DNA of 22,256 nucleotides from Mesoaciditogaceae bacterium (GTDB taxonomy: Bacteria; Thermotogota; Thermotogae; Mesoaciditogales; Mesoaciditogaceae). The stretch covers positions 1 to 22,256 of the forward strand of contig WFSH01000204.1 of assembly GCA_015486145.1 (NCBI GenBank), in the 5' to 3' direction. Both the position numbers and the translations under genes were made by a program. Shown here one piece after another: positions 7,250 to 14,697 of the stretch. The notes under the pieces were generated by a model. That model saw only the letters and a program-made list of their open reading frames with translations. It did not search any database and had not been told where the DNA came from. The first letter of the stretch is position 1. The number at the start of each line of letters is the position of its first letter.

Positions 7250-8835
7250 GTGGAAAGTTAATAATGGTGCTTCATGCCCATCTTCCTTACGTCAATCATC
7301 CCAACCATTCTTATTTTATGGAAGAAAATTGGCTTTTTGAGGCAATAACCGAGACATACATCCCTCTTTTAATGGCTTTCAATCGTTTGATCGCTGATGA
7401 AATTCCCTTTGGAATCACGATGTCAATAACTCCTCCCCTGTTTGAGATGTTGTCGAATCGAACTTTAAAGGATAAATACCGAAGGTACCTAAAATCTCTC
7501 GTTGAGCTGGCTGAAAAAGAAGTTGATTTGACAGTCCACGAAGAGCCTCTGAAGCATAAGTGCGCTTTGAAATATTTGAACGATTTTCAAAACACTTTGA
7601 GCTTCTTTGATGATTGCAAAGGAGATCTCATCAGCGAGTTCAAAAAGTTAGAAAACACGGGGGCATTGGAACTCATAACTTGCAACGCCACTCACGGTTT
7701 TTTGCCATTAATGCGAGGAAATCCCAAAGCAGTCCACGCACAAATAGCGATGGGAGTCAAGGCCTTTGAAGAAAGATTCAAAGAACATCCAAAGGGTATG
7801 TGGCTTGCAGAATGTGGGTATTATCCAAATCTTGATAAAGAGTTGGCGGATCAGAACGTGGATTTTTTCTTTGTGGATTCCCATGCGTTTTGGTACGCCA
7901 ACGTTCCTCCAAAATATGACGTTTACAGGCCAATCATAACACCAAACAAGATTTTCGTTTTCGCACGTGATCCAGAATCAAGTGAGCAGGTCTGGTCCGC
8001 ACAGTATGGATATCCAGGAGATCCTAATTACAGAGAGTTTTATCGAGATGTGGGTTTTGACAGGCCATTTGAATACATAAAAGACTATGTGGATCCGGCC
8101 GGGAATCGCATAAACACAGGAATAAAGTATTACCGGGTTACGGGAGAAGTTGCGCTTGGAGATAAGGAACTTTACGATCCGGATAAAGCAATTGAAATTG
8201 CCAAACGTCACGCCGTGGATTTCGCGAAAAAAAAGTCATTTCAGGTTGGCAGACTGACCGACATGATGGGAATTGACCCCGTAATTGTCGCTCCATTTGA
8301 TGCAGAATTATATGGTCATTGGTGGTATGAAGGACCAGAATTCCTTGAGTTTTTATTCAGAGAACTCTCAAAAATCAACAACGTTGAATCAACGGTTCCA
8401 AGTAAGATCATAGAATCCATGGAGAACGTCCAAGTTGCGACTCCGGCCATGTCAACGTGGGGAGCAAATGGTTACAATGAAACATGGCTAAACGGGAGAA
8501 ATGATTGGATATATCCACATCTTCAAGAAGCCGAGTCGCGAATGATCGAGTTGGCAACGGAATATCGAAACTCCACCGATCCTTTGTACATTAGAACTCT
8601 AAATATGTGTGCGCGCGAACTAATGCTCGCCGAATCAAGCGATTGGGCTTTCATAATGACAACCGGTACGACGGTGGAATATGCTGTTAACAGAACTAAA
8701 ACACATTTATCACGTTTTCTTGAGTTATATGATGCAATAAAGGTACATAATATAAACGAAAAAGTTCTTGAGCTCTACGAGTGGCTCGATCCAATCTTTC
8801 CTTATATGGATTACCGTGTTTACAGCGAACAATAA
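7246..8835 (+). CDS. GH57 1,4-alpha-glucan branching enzyme / alpha-amylase (AmyC-like)
   Basis: Glycoside hydrolase family 57 enzyme acting on alpha-glucan, probably making or trimming glycogen branches in the cytoplasm (no signal peptide). At 529 aa it matches the AmyC/TK1436-type branching-enzyme subgroup in size and motifs. The N-terminal strand is LHAHLPYVNHP. The nucleophile Glu is in MWLAECGYYP (Glu189). The acid/base Asp is in APFDAELYGHWWYEG (Asp352). A helical C-terminal domain carries STWG.NGYNETWLN and SSDWAFIMTTGTTVEYA. Members of this subgroup have been described both as branching enzymes and as amylases, so specificity is not certain from sequence. It is the last gene of the five-gene operon, with a 4-bp overlap at its start. 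Confidence 0.92.
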   Translation: MSGKLIMVLHAHLPYVNHPNHSYFMEENWLFEAITETYIPLLMAFNRLIADEIPFGITMSITPPLFEMLSNRTLKDKYRRYLKSLVELAEKEVDLTVHEEPLKHKCALKYLNDFQNTLSFFDDCKGDLISEFKKLENTGALELITCNATHGFLPLMRGNPKAVHAQIAMGVKAFEERFKEHPKGMWLAECGYYPNLDKELADQNVDFFFVDSHAFWYANVPPKYDVYRPIITPNKIFVFARDPESSEQVWSAQYGYPGDPNYREFYRDVGFDRPFEYIKDYVDPAGNRINTGIKYYRVTGEVALGDKELYDPDKAIEIAKRHAVDFAKKKSFQVGRLTDMMGIDPVIVAPFDAELYGHWWYEGPEFLEFLFRELSKINNVESTVPSKIIESMENVQVATPAMSTWGANGYNETWLNGRNDWIYPHLQEAESRMIELATEYRNSTDPLYIRTLNMCARELMLAESSDWAFIMTTGTTVEYAVNRTKTHLSRFLELYDAIKVHNINEKVLELYEWLDPIFPYMDYRVYSEQ

Positions 8836-8836
8836 C

Positions 8837-8879
8837 GGATTTTTGTTTGTGAATTGTAAATTTTGTATCATAAAAATCC
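8837..8879. promoter_or_regulatory. Inverted repeat enclosing the nifJ promoter
   Basis: GGATTTTT at 8837-8844 and AAAAATCC at 8872-8879 form a perfect 8-bp inverted repeat separated by 27 bp. The arms overlap the -35 hexamer and the predicted transcription start, the geometry of a two-site operator. It could equally be a weak hairpin at the end of the GH57 operon. Confidence 0.35.
8843..8871 (+). promoter_or_regulatory. Promoter of nifJ
   Basis: TTGTTT at 8843-8848, 17 bp, then TATCAT at 8866-8871. The -35 hexamer is identical to that proposed for the rhomboid operon. Transcription would start near 8878, about 30 bp before the ATG. Confidence 0.55.
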
Positions 8880-8907
8880 AGAACATTTTAGGAGGTAAGG
8901 TGGTAAG

Positions 8908-11900
8908 ATGGCAAAAGAAATGAAAAGTATGGATGGAAATACAGCTGCAGCTCACGTTGCTTATGCTTTTACGGAAGTTGCCACTATATTTCCAATAACT
9001 CCCTCTTCTCCAATGGCAGAATTGGTGGATTACTGGTCTGCAAAAGGTCGGAAGAACATCTTTGGACAAACGGTCAAAGTTGTTGAGATGCAATCGGAAG
9101 GTGGCGCTTCAGGAGCAGTTCATGGCTCACTTGCCGCGGGAGCATTGACGACGACTTTCACAGCATCGCAAGGCTTACTTTTGATGATTCCCAACATGTA
9201 CAAAATCGCCGGGGAACTCTTGCCTGGGGTTTTTCACGTCGCCTCTCGTTCTGTGGCAACACACGCCCTATCTATATTTGGTGATCACTCTGATGTCATG
9301 GCAACTCGTCAAACTGGTTTTGCCCTTCTTGCATCAGGTGGCGTTCAAGAAGTTATGGACCTGGGTAGCATTGCCCATCTTTCGGCGATAAAGTCTAGAG
9401 TGCCGTTTCTTCACTTTTTCGACGGATTTAGAACATCCCATGAAATTCAGAAAATAGAAGTTTTGAATTACGATGATCTCGCAAAGCTTGTGGATATGGA
9501 AGCGGTGAAATCTTTTAAGGATAACGCCTTAAACCCCGAGCATCCAAAAACCATGGGCACGGCACAAAATCCAGATATTTTCTTTCAAGCCAGAGAATCA
9601 GCCAACAGATTTTATGAAAGAACCCCTGATATCGTTGCAGAATACATGAAAGAGATATCCAAGCTAACCGGTAGAGAGTACAGACCATTCAATTATTACG
9701 GCCATCCAGAGGCCGAACGTGTGATCGTTGCCATGGGTTCCGTTACGGAAACGGCGGAAGAGACGGTAGATTATCTCGTGAACAAAGGTGAAAAAGTTGG
9801 ATTGATAAAAGTTCACCTTTACAGACCTTTCTCCGAAAAATATTTCTTTGATGTGCTTCCAAAGACCGCTAAAATCATCGGGGTCCTTGACAGAACAAAA
9901 GAACCCGGTGCTTTGGGAGAACCGCTGTATGAAGACGTTAGAACTCTCTTTTACGATAAGGAAATCACTCCAATTGTGGTAGGTGGTAGGTATGGATTGA
10001 GTTCTAAGGACACCACCCCGTCTCAAATCAACGCGGTTTTTGAGAATTTGAAAAAGGAGCGACCAAAAGACCACTTTACCATAGGTATCGTGGATGATGT
10101 CACACACACTTCTTTGGAAGTAAAGGAAAAAATTGATTCGGAACCTGAGGGAATAATACGTTGCAAGTTCTGGGGGTTTGGTTCGGACGGAACGGTTGGA
10201 GCCAACAAACAAGCCATAAAGATCATAGGAAACAACACCGATCTCTACGCGCAAGGATATTTCTCATATGATTCAAAGAAGTCTGGCGGAGTGACAGTAT
10301 CTCACTTGAGATTTGGGAAAAAGCCAATTAAGTCGACTTATCTCATAAATACCGCAGATTACATAGCTTGCCATAAGCAGTCCTACGTTTACAGGTACAA
10401 CGTACTTGACGGTTTAAAAAGAGGTGGAATTTTCGTTCTCAACACGATTTGGAATGAAAAGGACCTTGACACATACCTTCCTGCTCACATGAAAAGATAC
10501 CTTGCTGAAAATGATATAAGTTTTTACACAATCGATGCCACCAAAATAGCCATGGATATAGGACTTGGTGTGAGAATAAACATGATCATGCAGGCAGCTT
10601 TCTTTAAACTTGCAAATGTTATCCCAATAGACGACGCCGTTAAGTATTTAAAAGACGCCATAAAAGAAACATATGGCAGAAAGGGAGAAGACGTTGTTAA
10701 GATGAATTTTGAAGCCGTCGATCGTGGAATCAGTTCTCTCGTTAAAGTTAACATTCCGGAATCGTGGAAGAACGCGTCAGATACAAAGAAAACGGAAACT
10801 TTGGAAACTGCAAAAGACAAACCTGAATTCGTTAAGAACGTGGCGGATGTTATGAACAGGTTGGAGGGTGACAAATTACCAGTTTCAGCTTTTGTGGACA
10901 GAGAGAATGGCGAATTTCCGCCCGGTACGGCCGCTTATGAAAAAAGAGGCGTGGCAGTTATGGTTCCGGAGTGGCAAGTGGACAAATGTATACAGTGTAC
11001 CATGTGTTCTTTCGCTTGTCCCCATGCGGCCATTAGACCGTTCTTGTTGAACGAAGAAGAGATGTCCAAGGCTCCCGAAACCTTTGTCACCAAGAAAGCC
11101 ATTGGTAAAGGTTTCGAAAAAATGAGATACAAAATTCAAGTATCTCCTCTTGACTGTACGGGATGTGGCGTTTGTGCAGATGTTTGTCCGGCACCCGGTA
11201 AAGCATTGATTATGAAACCGATCGAAACTCAGGAAAAAGAGATAAAGAACTGGGATTTTGCCATAAACGAGGTTTCAGAGAAAAAAGATATTTTACCTGT
11301 TGAGACCATTAAAGGAAGCCAATTGGTGAAACCACTGTTAGAATTTTCTGGAGCTTGTGCTGGATGCGGTGAAACACCTTATGTCAAACTCGCTACTCAA
11401 CTGTTTGGGGACAGAATGATAATAGCCAACGCAACGGGTTGCTCTTCAATTTGGGGTGCTTCTGCACCATCCACTCCTTTCACCGTGAATTCCATGGGAT
11501 ACGGCCCCGCATGGGCAAATTCACTCTTTGAGGATAACGCCGAATACGGGCTCGGTATGGCGATAGCTGTAAGGCAAATCAGAGACAGACTTGAAGGGCT
11601 CATGAAAGAATTGTTGACTTTGGACATACCAGAAGACATGAAAGAGCCGTTTAAATCGTGGATTGCCGGAAGAGAAGATGCGAGAGCCTCTAAAGCTGCA
11701 ACATTGGAGATACTGAAAGTGCTGAACAGAAACGTTCCCATTCCAAGAGCTATGGAAATACTCGGAGAAATTCGTGCCAGGAAAGATATGCTTATAAAAA
11801 AATCCATTTGGTCTATAGGCGGAGACGGTTGGGCGTACGATATCGGTTACGGTGGACTCGATCACGTTTTGGCATCTGGCGAAGATATCAACGTTCTCGT

Positions 11901-12453
11901 ACTTGACACCGAAGTTTACTCCAACACCGGCGGACAATCTTCAAAGGCAACGCCAGAGGCGGCTGTGGCTAAATTTGCAGCGGCTGGTAAGAGAACAAAG
12001 AAAAAAGATCTCGGATTAATGGCCATGGCATACGGATATGTTTACGTTGCTCAAGTTGCCATGGGAGCCAACAACAATCAATTGGTTAAAGCCATGGTTG
12101 AGGCAGAGAAATATCATGGACCATCCTTGATAATAGCGTATGCCCCATGTATAGCACATGGTATAAAAGCTGGAATGAATAAAACTCAAGAACAAGAAAA
12201 ACGGGCCGTTAAGGCTGGATATTGGCATCTGTACAGGTATAACCCGATGTTGAAAGAAGAGGGAAAGAACCCATTCGTCTTGGATTCCAGCGAGCCCAAA
12301 GAATCCTTTAGAGACTTTCTAATGAGTGAAGTTAGGTATTCGTCGTTGAAGATCGAGTTCCCTGAAATTGCCGAAGAATTGTACAAGAAAGCCGAAAGGG
12401 ATGCAAAAGAGAGATACGAAACTTACAAAAGACTTGCTTCCGAGCAATTTTAA
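8908..12453 (+). CDS. nifJ: Pyruvate:ferredoxin (flavodoxin) oxidoreductase, single-chain
   Basis: Oxidatively decarboxylates pyruvate with CoA to acetyl-CoA and CO2, reducing ferredoxin or flavodoxin. It is the central step of anaerobic fermentation and uses TPP and three [4Fe-4S] clusters. The 1181-aa length is normal for the single-chain form. Domains in order are: pyruvate-binding (FPITPSSPMAE near the start), transketolase-C-like, gamma domain (about 410-620), two-cluster ferredoxin insert (Cys694/697/700/704 and Cys750/753/756/760), and the TPP domain with the third cluster's ligands Cys817, Cys820, Cys845 and Cys1081. GGDGWAYDIG and SNTGGQSSKATP mark the TPP/Mg site. AGGAGGTAAGG precedes the ATG. 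It has its own promoter and a strong terminator, so it is probably monocistronic. Confidence 0.97.
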   Translation: MAKEMKSMDGNTAAAHVAYAFTEVATIFPITPSSPMAELVDYWSAKGRKNIFGQTVKVVEMQSEGGASGAVHGSLAAGALTTTFTASQGLLLMIPNMYKIAGELLPGVFHVASRSVATHALSIFGDHSDVMATRQTGFALLASGGVQEVMDLGSIAHLSAIKSRVPFLHFFDGFRTSHEIQKIEVLNYDDLAKLVDMEAVKSFKDNALNPEHPKTMGTAQNPDIFFQARESANRFYERTPDIVAEYMKEISKLTGREYRPFNYYGHPEAERVIVAMGSVTETAEETVDYLVNKGEKVGLIKVHLYRPFSEKYFFDVLPKTAKIIGVLDRTKEPGALGEPLYEDVRTLFYDKEITPIVVGGRYGLSSKDTTPSQINAVFENLKKERPKDHFTIGIVDDVTHTSLEVKEKIDSEPEGIIRCKFWGFGSDGTVGANKQAIKIIGNNTDLYAQGYFSYDSKKSGGVTVSHLRFGKKPIKSTYLINTADYIACHKQSYVYRYNVLDGLKRGGIFVLNTIWNEKDLDTYLPAHMKRYLAENDISFYTIDATKIAMDIGLGVRINMIMQAAFFKLANVIPIDDAVKYLKDAIKETYGRKGEDVVKMNFEAVDRGISSLVKVNIPESWKNASDTKKTETLETAKDKPEFVKNVADVMNRLEGDKLPVSAFVDRENGEFPPGTAAYEKRGVAVMVPEWQVDKCIQCTMCSFACPHAAIRPFLLNEEEMSKAPETFVTKKAIGKGFEKMRYKIQVSPLDCTGCGVCADVCPAPGKALIMKPIETQEKEIKNWDFAINEVSEKKDILPVETIKGSQLVKPLLEFSGACAGCGETPYVKLATQLFGDRMIIANATGCSSIWGASAPSTPFTVNSMGYGPAWANSLFEDNAEYGLGMAIAVRQIRDRLEGLMKELLTLDIPEDMKEPFKSWIAGREDARASKAATLEILKVLNRNVPIPRAMEILGEIRARKDMLIKKSIWSIGGDGWAYDIGYGGLDHVLASGEDINVLVLDTEVYSNTGGQSSKATPEAAVAKFAAAGKRTKKKDLGLMAMAYGYVYVAQVAMGANNNQLVKAMVEAEKYHGPSLIIAYAPCIAHGIKAGMNKTQEQEKRAVKAGYWHLYRYNPMLKEEGKNPFVLDSSEPKESFRDFLMSEVRYSSLKIEFPEIAEELYKKAERDAKERYETYKRLASEQF

Positions 12454-12483
12454 AAGATGGAGAAGTTTTGAAAAACATGTTAA

Positions 12484-12515
12484 AATAGAACGGATCTGAA
12501 AAGATCCGTTCTATT
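12484..12515 (+). terminator. Terminator after nifJ
   Basis: A perfect 13-bp inverted repeat: 12484-12496 pairs with 12503-12515 around a 6-base TGAAAA loop, core AGAACGGATC. The downstream tract is only AATTTT, so efficiency is uncertain. The next gene's RBS starts about 7 bp later. Confidence 0.75.
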
Positions 12516-12533
12516 AATTTTGGAGGAGAAAAC

Positions 12534-12839
12534 GTGGGCGAGAAATCCAGAGAATACGTGGCATCATGGCTGTCAAATCACAGGCCAAATTTTGTGGTGA
12601 TACACACGAAAAAATTCACAGAATTTTTTCAAGAGCCTTTAAGTCTTGGTATCAAACGTAGAGGAGAGGGGTACACATTTTTTCTTCACTCTGTGGAAGG
12701 GGAAAATGTAGAGGTGGAATTAGGTGAAAATTTTAACGCTTTTTGTGTTGATAAATATTCTGAAGAAGCAGTCTCAATAGTGGATTTAAAAAATTCCATA
12801 GACATTATTGAAAAATACAAAAACGATGAAGGTGAATAG
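12534..12839 (+). CDS. Hypothetical protein, 101 aa
   Basis: I do not recognise this protein. It is small and soluble with no signal peptide, no TM segment, a single Cys and no repeat. The first half is basic and aromatic (FVVIHTKKFTEFFQEP) and the second half acidic (GENVEVELGENFNAF). Short alternating hydrophobic stretches suggest a compact alpha/beta or beta-rich fold. The start is GTG at 12534, preceded by GGAGGA at 12522-12527. It is the first of four tightly packed genes and ends 1 bp before the preferred start of the next one. It lies directly behind the nifJ terminator with little room for a promoter; a weak candidate (TGGAGA at 12458, 17 bp, TAAAAT at 12481) overlaps the hairpin. Confidence 0.7.
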   Translation: MGEKSREYVASWLSNHRPNFVVIHTKKFTEFFQEPLSLGIKRRGEGYTFFLHSVEGENVEVELGENFNAFCVDKYSEEAVSIVDLKNSIDIIEKYKNDEGE

Positions 12840-12840
12840 C

Positions 12841-13872
12841 ATGTACAAAAGAAGTCTTATCGTCGTTCTCATTCTTTTGATTTTAACGATCACTGTTGTT
12901 CTTGCCGCAGGTGTTCTTTTCGATGCTGGACACGCTCAAACCGCTGGTAACGCCGATTGGACCATTAATGGGGCTTATTCAGACTTTGCGCAGACTTTGA
13001 AAAGGTTCTTTAGCGTTGAACAAACGTCCAACTTTCTTACCACCAAACTTCTCAATAAATATTCCGTGTTGGTCATTCCAGAACCAAACGATCCATTTTC
13101 CATAGAAGAGCAACGTGCGATACTTCAGTTTATTCGTGATGGAGGAGGAGTCTTTTTTATAGCCGATCACGTGAACTCTGATAGAAACGGAAATGGTTGG
13201 GACGCCGTTTCAATATTTGATGAGTTTGTAGAAAAACTCGGTTTTCAATTTGAACGCGATACGCGGAGTGAATACCCCGCAGAATACGTTGAACCATCTC
13301 CCATTACACAAGGGGTTAAAAAAGTTGGAGAATGGGCCGGATGTACGATAAAGATTTTGAGGAAGAATGTGAAACCTGCGATCAGACTTTACACGGGGCA
13401 GATTTACGTGGCGTACGGCAGATACGGAAAGGGACGTTTTGTCGCCATCGGGGATAGTTCCCCATTTGACGATGGAACAGGCACTCCTGGAAAAGAATTG
13501 TACGATGGTTGGCAAACTGGTGACGACTCGGTTATCGCCATCAATTCGGTTTATTGGCTTGCAACTGGGAAGGCCACCAACTCTTCTGTTTACGTGATAC
13601 CACCAAGGATGGTAAAAGTTGACGTCGTTTCTTCCAACAAAGTGGTAATTTATTTTGACAAAGAGATCAAGCCGTTTGTCATCCCTGGATTCAACGTTTC
13701 CATTCTTAGGGTGAAAATAAAAAAGGTGAGCGTTAAAGGCAAAGCTTTAACCCTTATCTTGCGCAATCCTTTGAAAAATGGGAATTACGTGTTGATAACG
13801 CGTGATATTTTCGATCTTTACGGAAACCCTTCACCCATGACGGTTATACATTTCAAATACAGGGGTAAATAA
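12841..13872 (+). CDS. Secreted glutamine-amidotransferase-like protein with C-terminal Ig-like domain
   Basis: The N-terminus (MYKRS plus about 17 hydrophobic residues, then VLAAG) is a signal peptide or membrane anchor, so the protein acts outside the cytoplasmic membrane. The mature part begins with VLFDAGHAQTAGNADW. It then follows a Rossmann-like plan (SVLVIPEPNDPFS, FIRDGGGVFFIADH, GRFVAIGDSSPFDDG) resembling the class I glutamine amidotransferase/ThuA/DUF4350 fold; no clear catalytic Cys triad is seen. From about residue 245 a beta-rich domain ending in the IFDLYGNPSP pattern looks like an SbsA-type Ig domain (Big_5). I prefer ATG at 12841, with AAGGTGA upstream, over an in-frame start at 12808 that would overlap the previous gene by 32 bp. 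The substrate is unknown. Confidence 0.78.
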   Translation: MYKRSLIVVLILLILTITVVLAAGVLFDAGHAQTAGNADWTINGAYSDFAQTLKRFFSVEQTSNFLTTKLLNKYSVLVIPEPNDPFSIEEQRAILQFIRDGGGVFFIADHVNSDRNGNGWDAVSIFDEFVEKLGFQFERDTRSEYPAEYVEPSPITQGVKKVGEWAGCTIKILRKNVKPAIRLYTGQIYVAYGRYGKGRFVAIGDSSPFDDGTGTPGKELYDGWQTGDDSVIAINSVYWLATGKATNSSVYVIPPRMVKVDVVSSNKVVIYFDKEIKPFVIPGFNVSILRVKIKKVSVKGKALTLILRNPLKNGNYVLITRDIFDLYGNPSPMTVIHFKYRGK

Positions 13873-14697
13873 ATGTTTTCAATAGGGGACTCCATTTTTG
13901 TCACCGAAAATTCTAACGGTGCTTCAAATTCCGGTCTCATAATAGGAAAAAGCGGAGCGATGATGGTGGATTCCACCTTCTTTCCGTCAAAAGCCCACAG
14001 AATGGTTGATTTTTTGTCGAATATTACTTCTAAGGTTCTTATATATGTTATAAATACCCATTATCACTTAGATCACATTCTTGGAAATTGCGCGGTAGAT
14101 GCCCCGGTTATTGGTAACCTGCTTACCAAAGCATACATCGAGAGATTCGATCTTGAAGCTTTTAAGTCGACACTTGAGCCTTTTCTTCAAAGAGAACTGA
14201 AAAATGCGAAACTCGTTCCTCCATCGATAACTTTCAAAAATAGGATCAAGATCAATCTCGGTGATAAAAAAGTCGAAATTGTGAAGATGGGTGGACATAC
14301 TCCAGATTCATGTGTGGTTTACGTTTGGCCAGACGCTGTTTGTTTTTGTGGAGATTTGTTGTTTTCTGAATACCACGCGGAAATAGAAAAAGAATCAGAT
14401 TTAAACAGATGGATTCAAAAGTTGAAAAAGATAAAAGAAAAGCCTTTAAAATGGGTCGTACCTGGCCATGGACCCGTTGGAAACGTTGAAGAGTTGGACA
14501 ACATGATCTCTTATCTTGAAAAATTCAAAGCTTTATCTTCTATGGTGAAATTAAAGCGAGTGGAAGAAATTGTCGATAAATTTGGTGACGATCCAATTTT
14601 GGCAAAAAGGGGATTCGCTCTGTTATTTGAAGAGAGTTTGGCAAATTACTTAAGGAGGGATAAAGGTGCAAAGTACACTGGTTCTCATAAAGCCTGA
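13873..14697 (+). CDS. MBL-fold metallo-hydrolase
   Basis: Cytoplasmic metallo-beta-lactamase-fold hydrolase, 274 aa, with a complete two-metal site. HYHLDH gives His63, His65, Asp67 and His68. His142 is in GGHTPDS, the bridging Asp161 in CGDLLF, and His199 in PGHGPVG. The order and spacing fit the glyoxalase II/general MBL type, but nothing fixes the substrate. The ATG follows the previous stop codon directly, with AGGGGT upstream, so translation is probably coupled. The final 32 bp overlap the NDK-GGDEF gene. Residues after about 215 are helical and carry no recognised domain. Confidence 0.88.
   Translation: MFSIGDSIFVTENSNGASNSGLIIGKSGAMMVDSTFFPSKAHRMVDFLSNITSKVLIYVINTHYHLDHILGNCAVDAPVIGNLLTKAYIERFDLEAFKSTLEPFLQRELKNAKLVPPSITFKNRIKINLGDKKVEIVKMGGHTPDSCVVYVWPDAVCFCGDLLFSEYHAEIEKESDLNRWIQKLKKIKEKPLKWVVPGHGPVGNVEELDNMISYLEKFKALSSMVKLKRVEEIVDKFGDDPILAKRGFALLFEESLANYLRRDKGAKYTGSHKA

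Noticed and set aside
8847..8865. Full Rex operator upstream of nifJ
   Set aside because: Only the TTGTGAA half is present; the expected inverted half at the right spacing is AAATTTT.
9664..10254. 196-codon minus-strand open frame opposite nifJ
   Set aside because: The plus strand encodes a fully recognisable enzyme here; the minus frame has no motif or RBS and is a codon-bias shadow.
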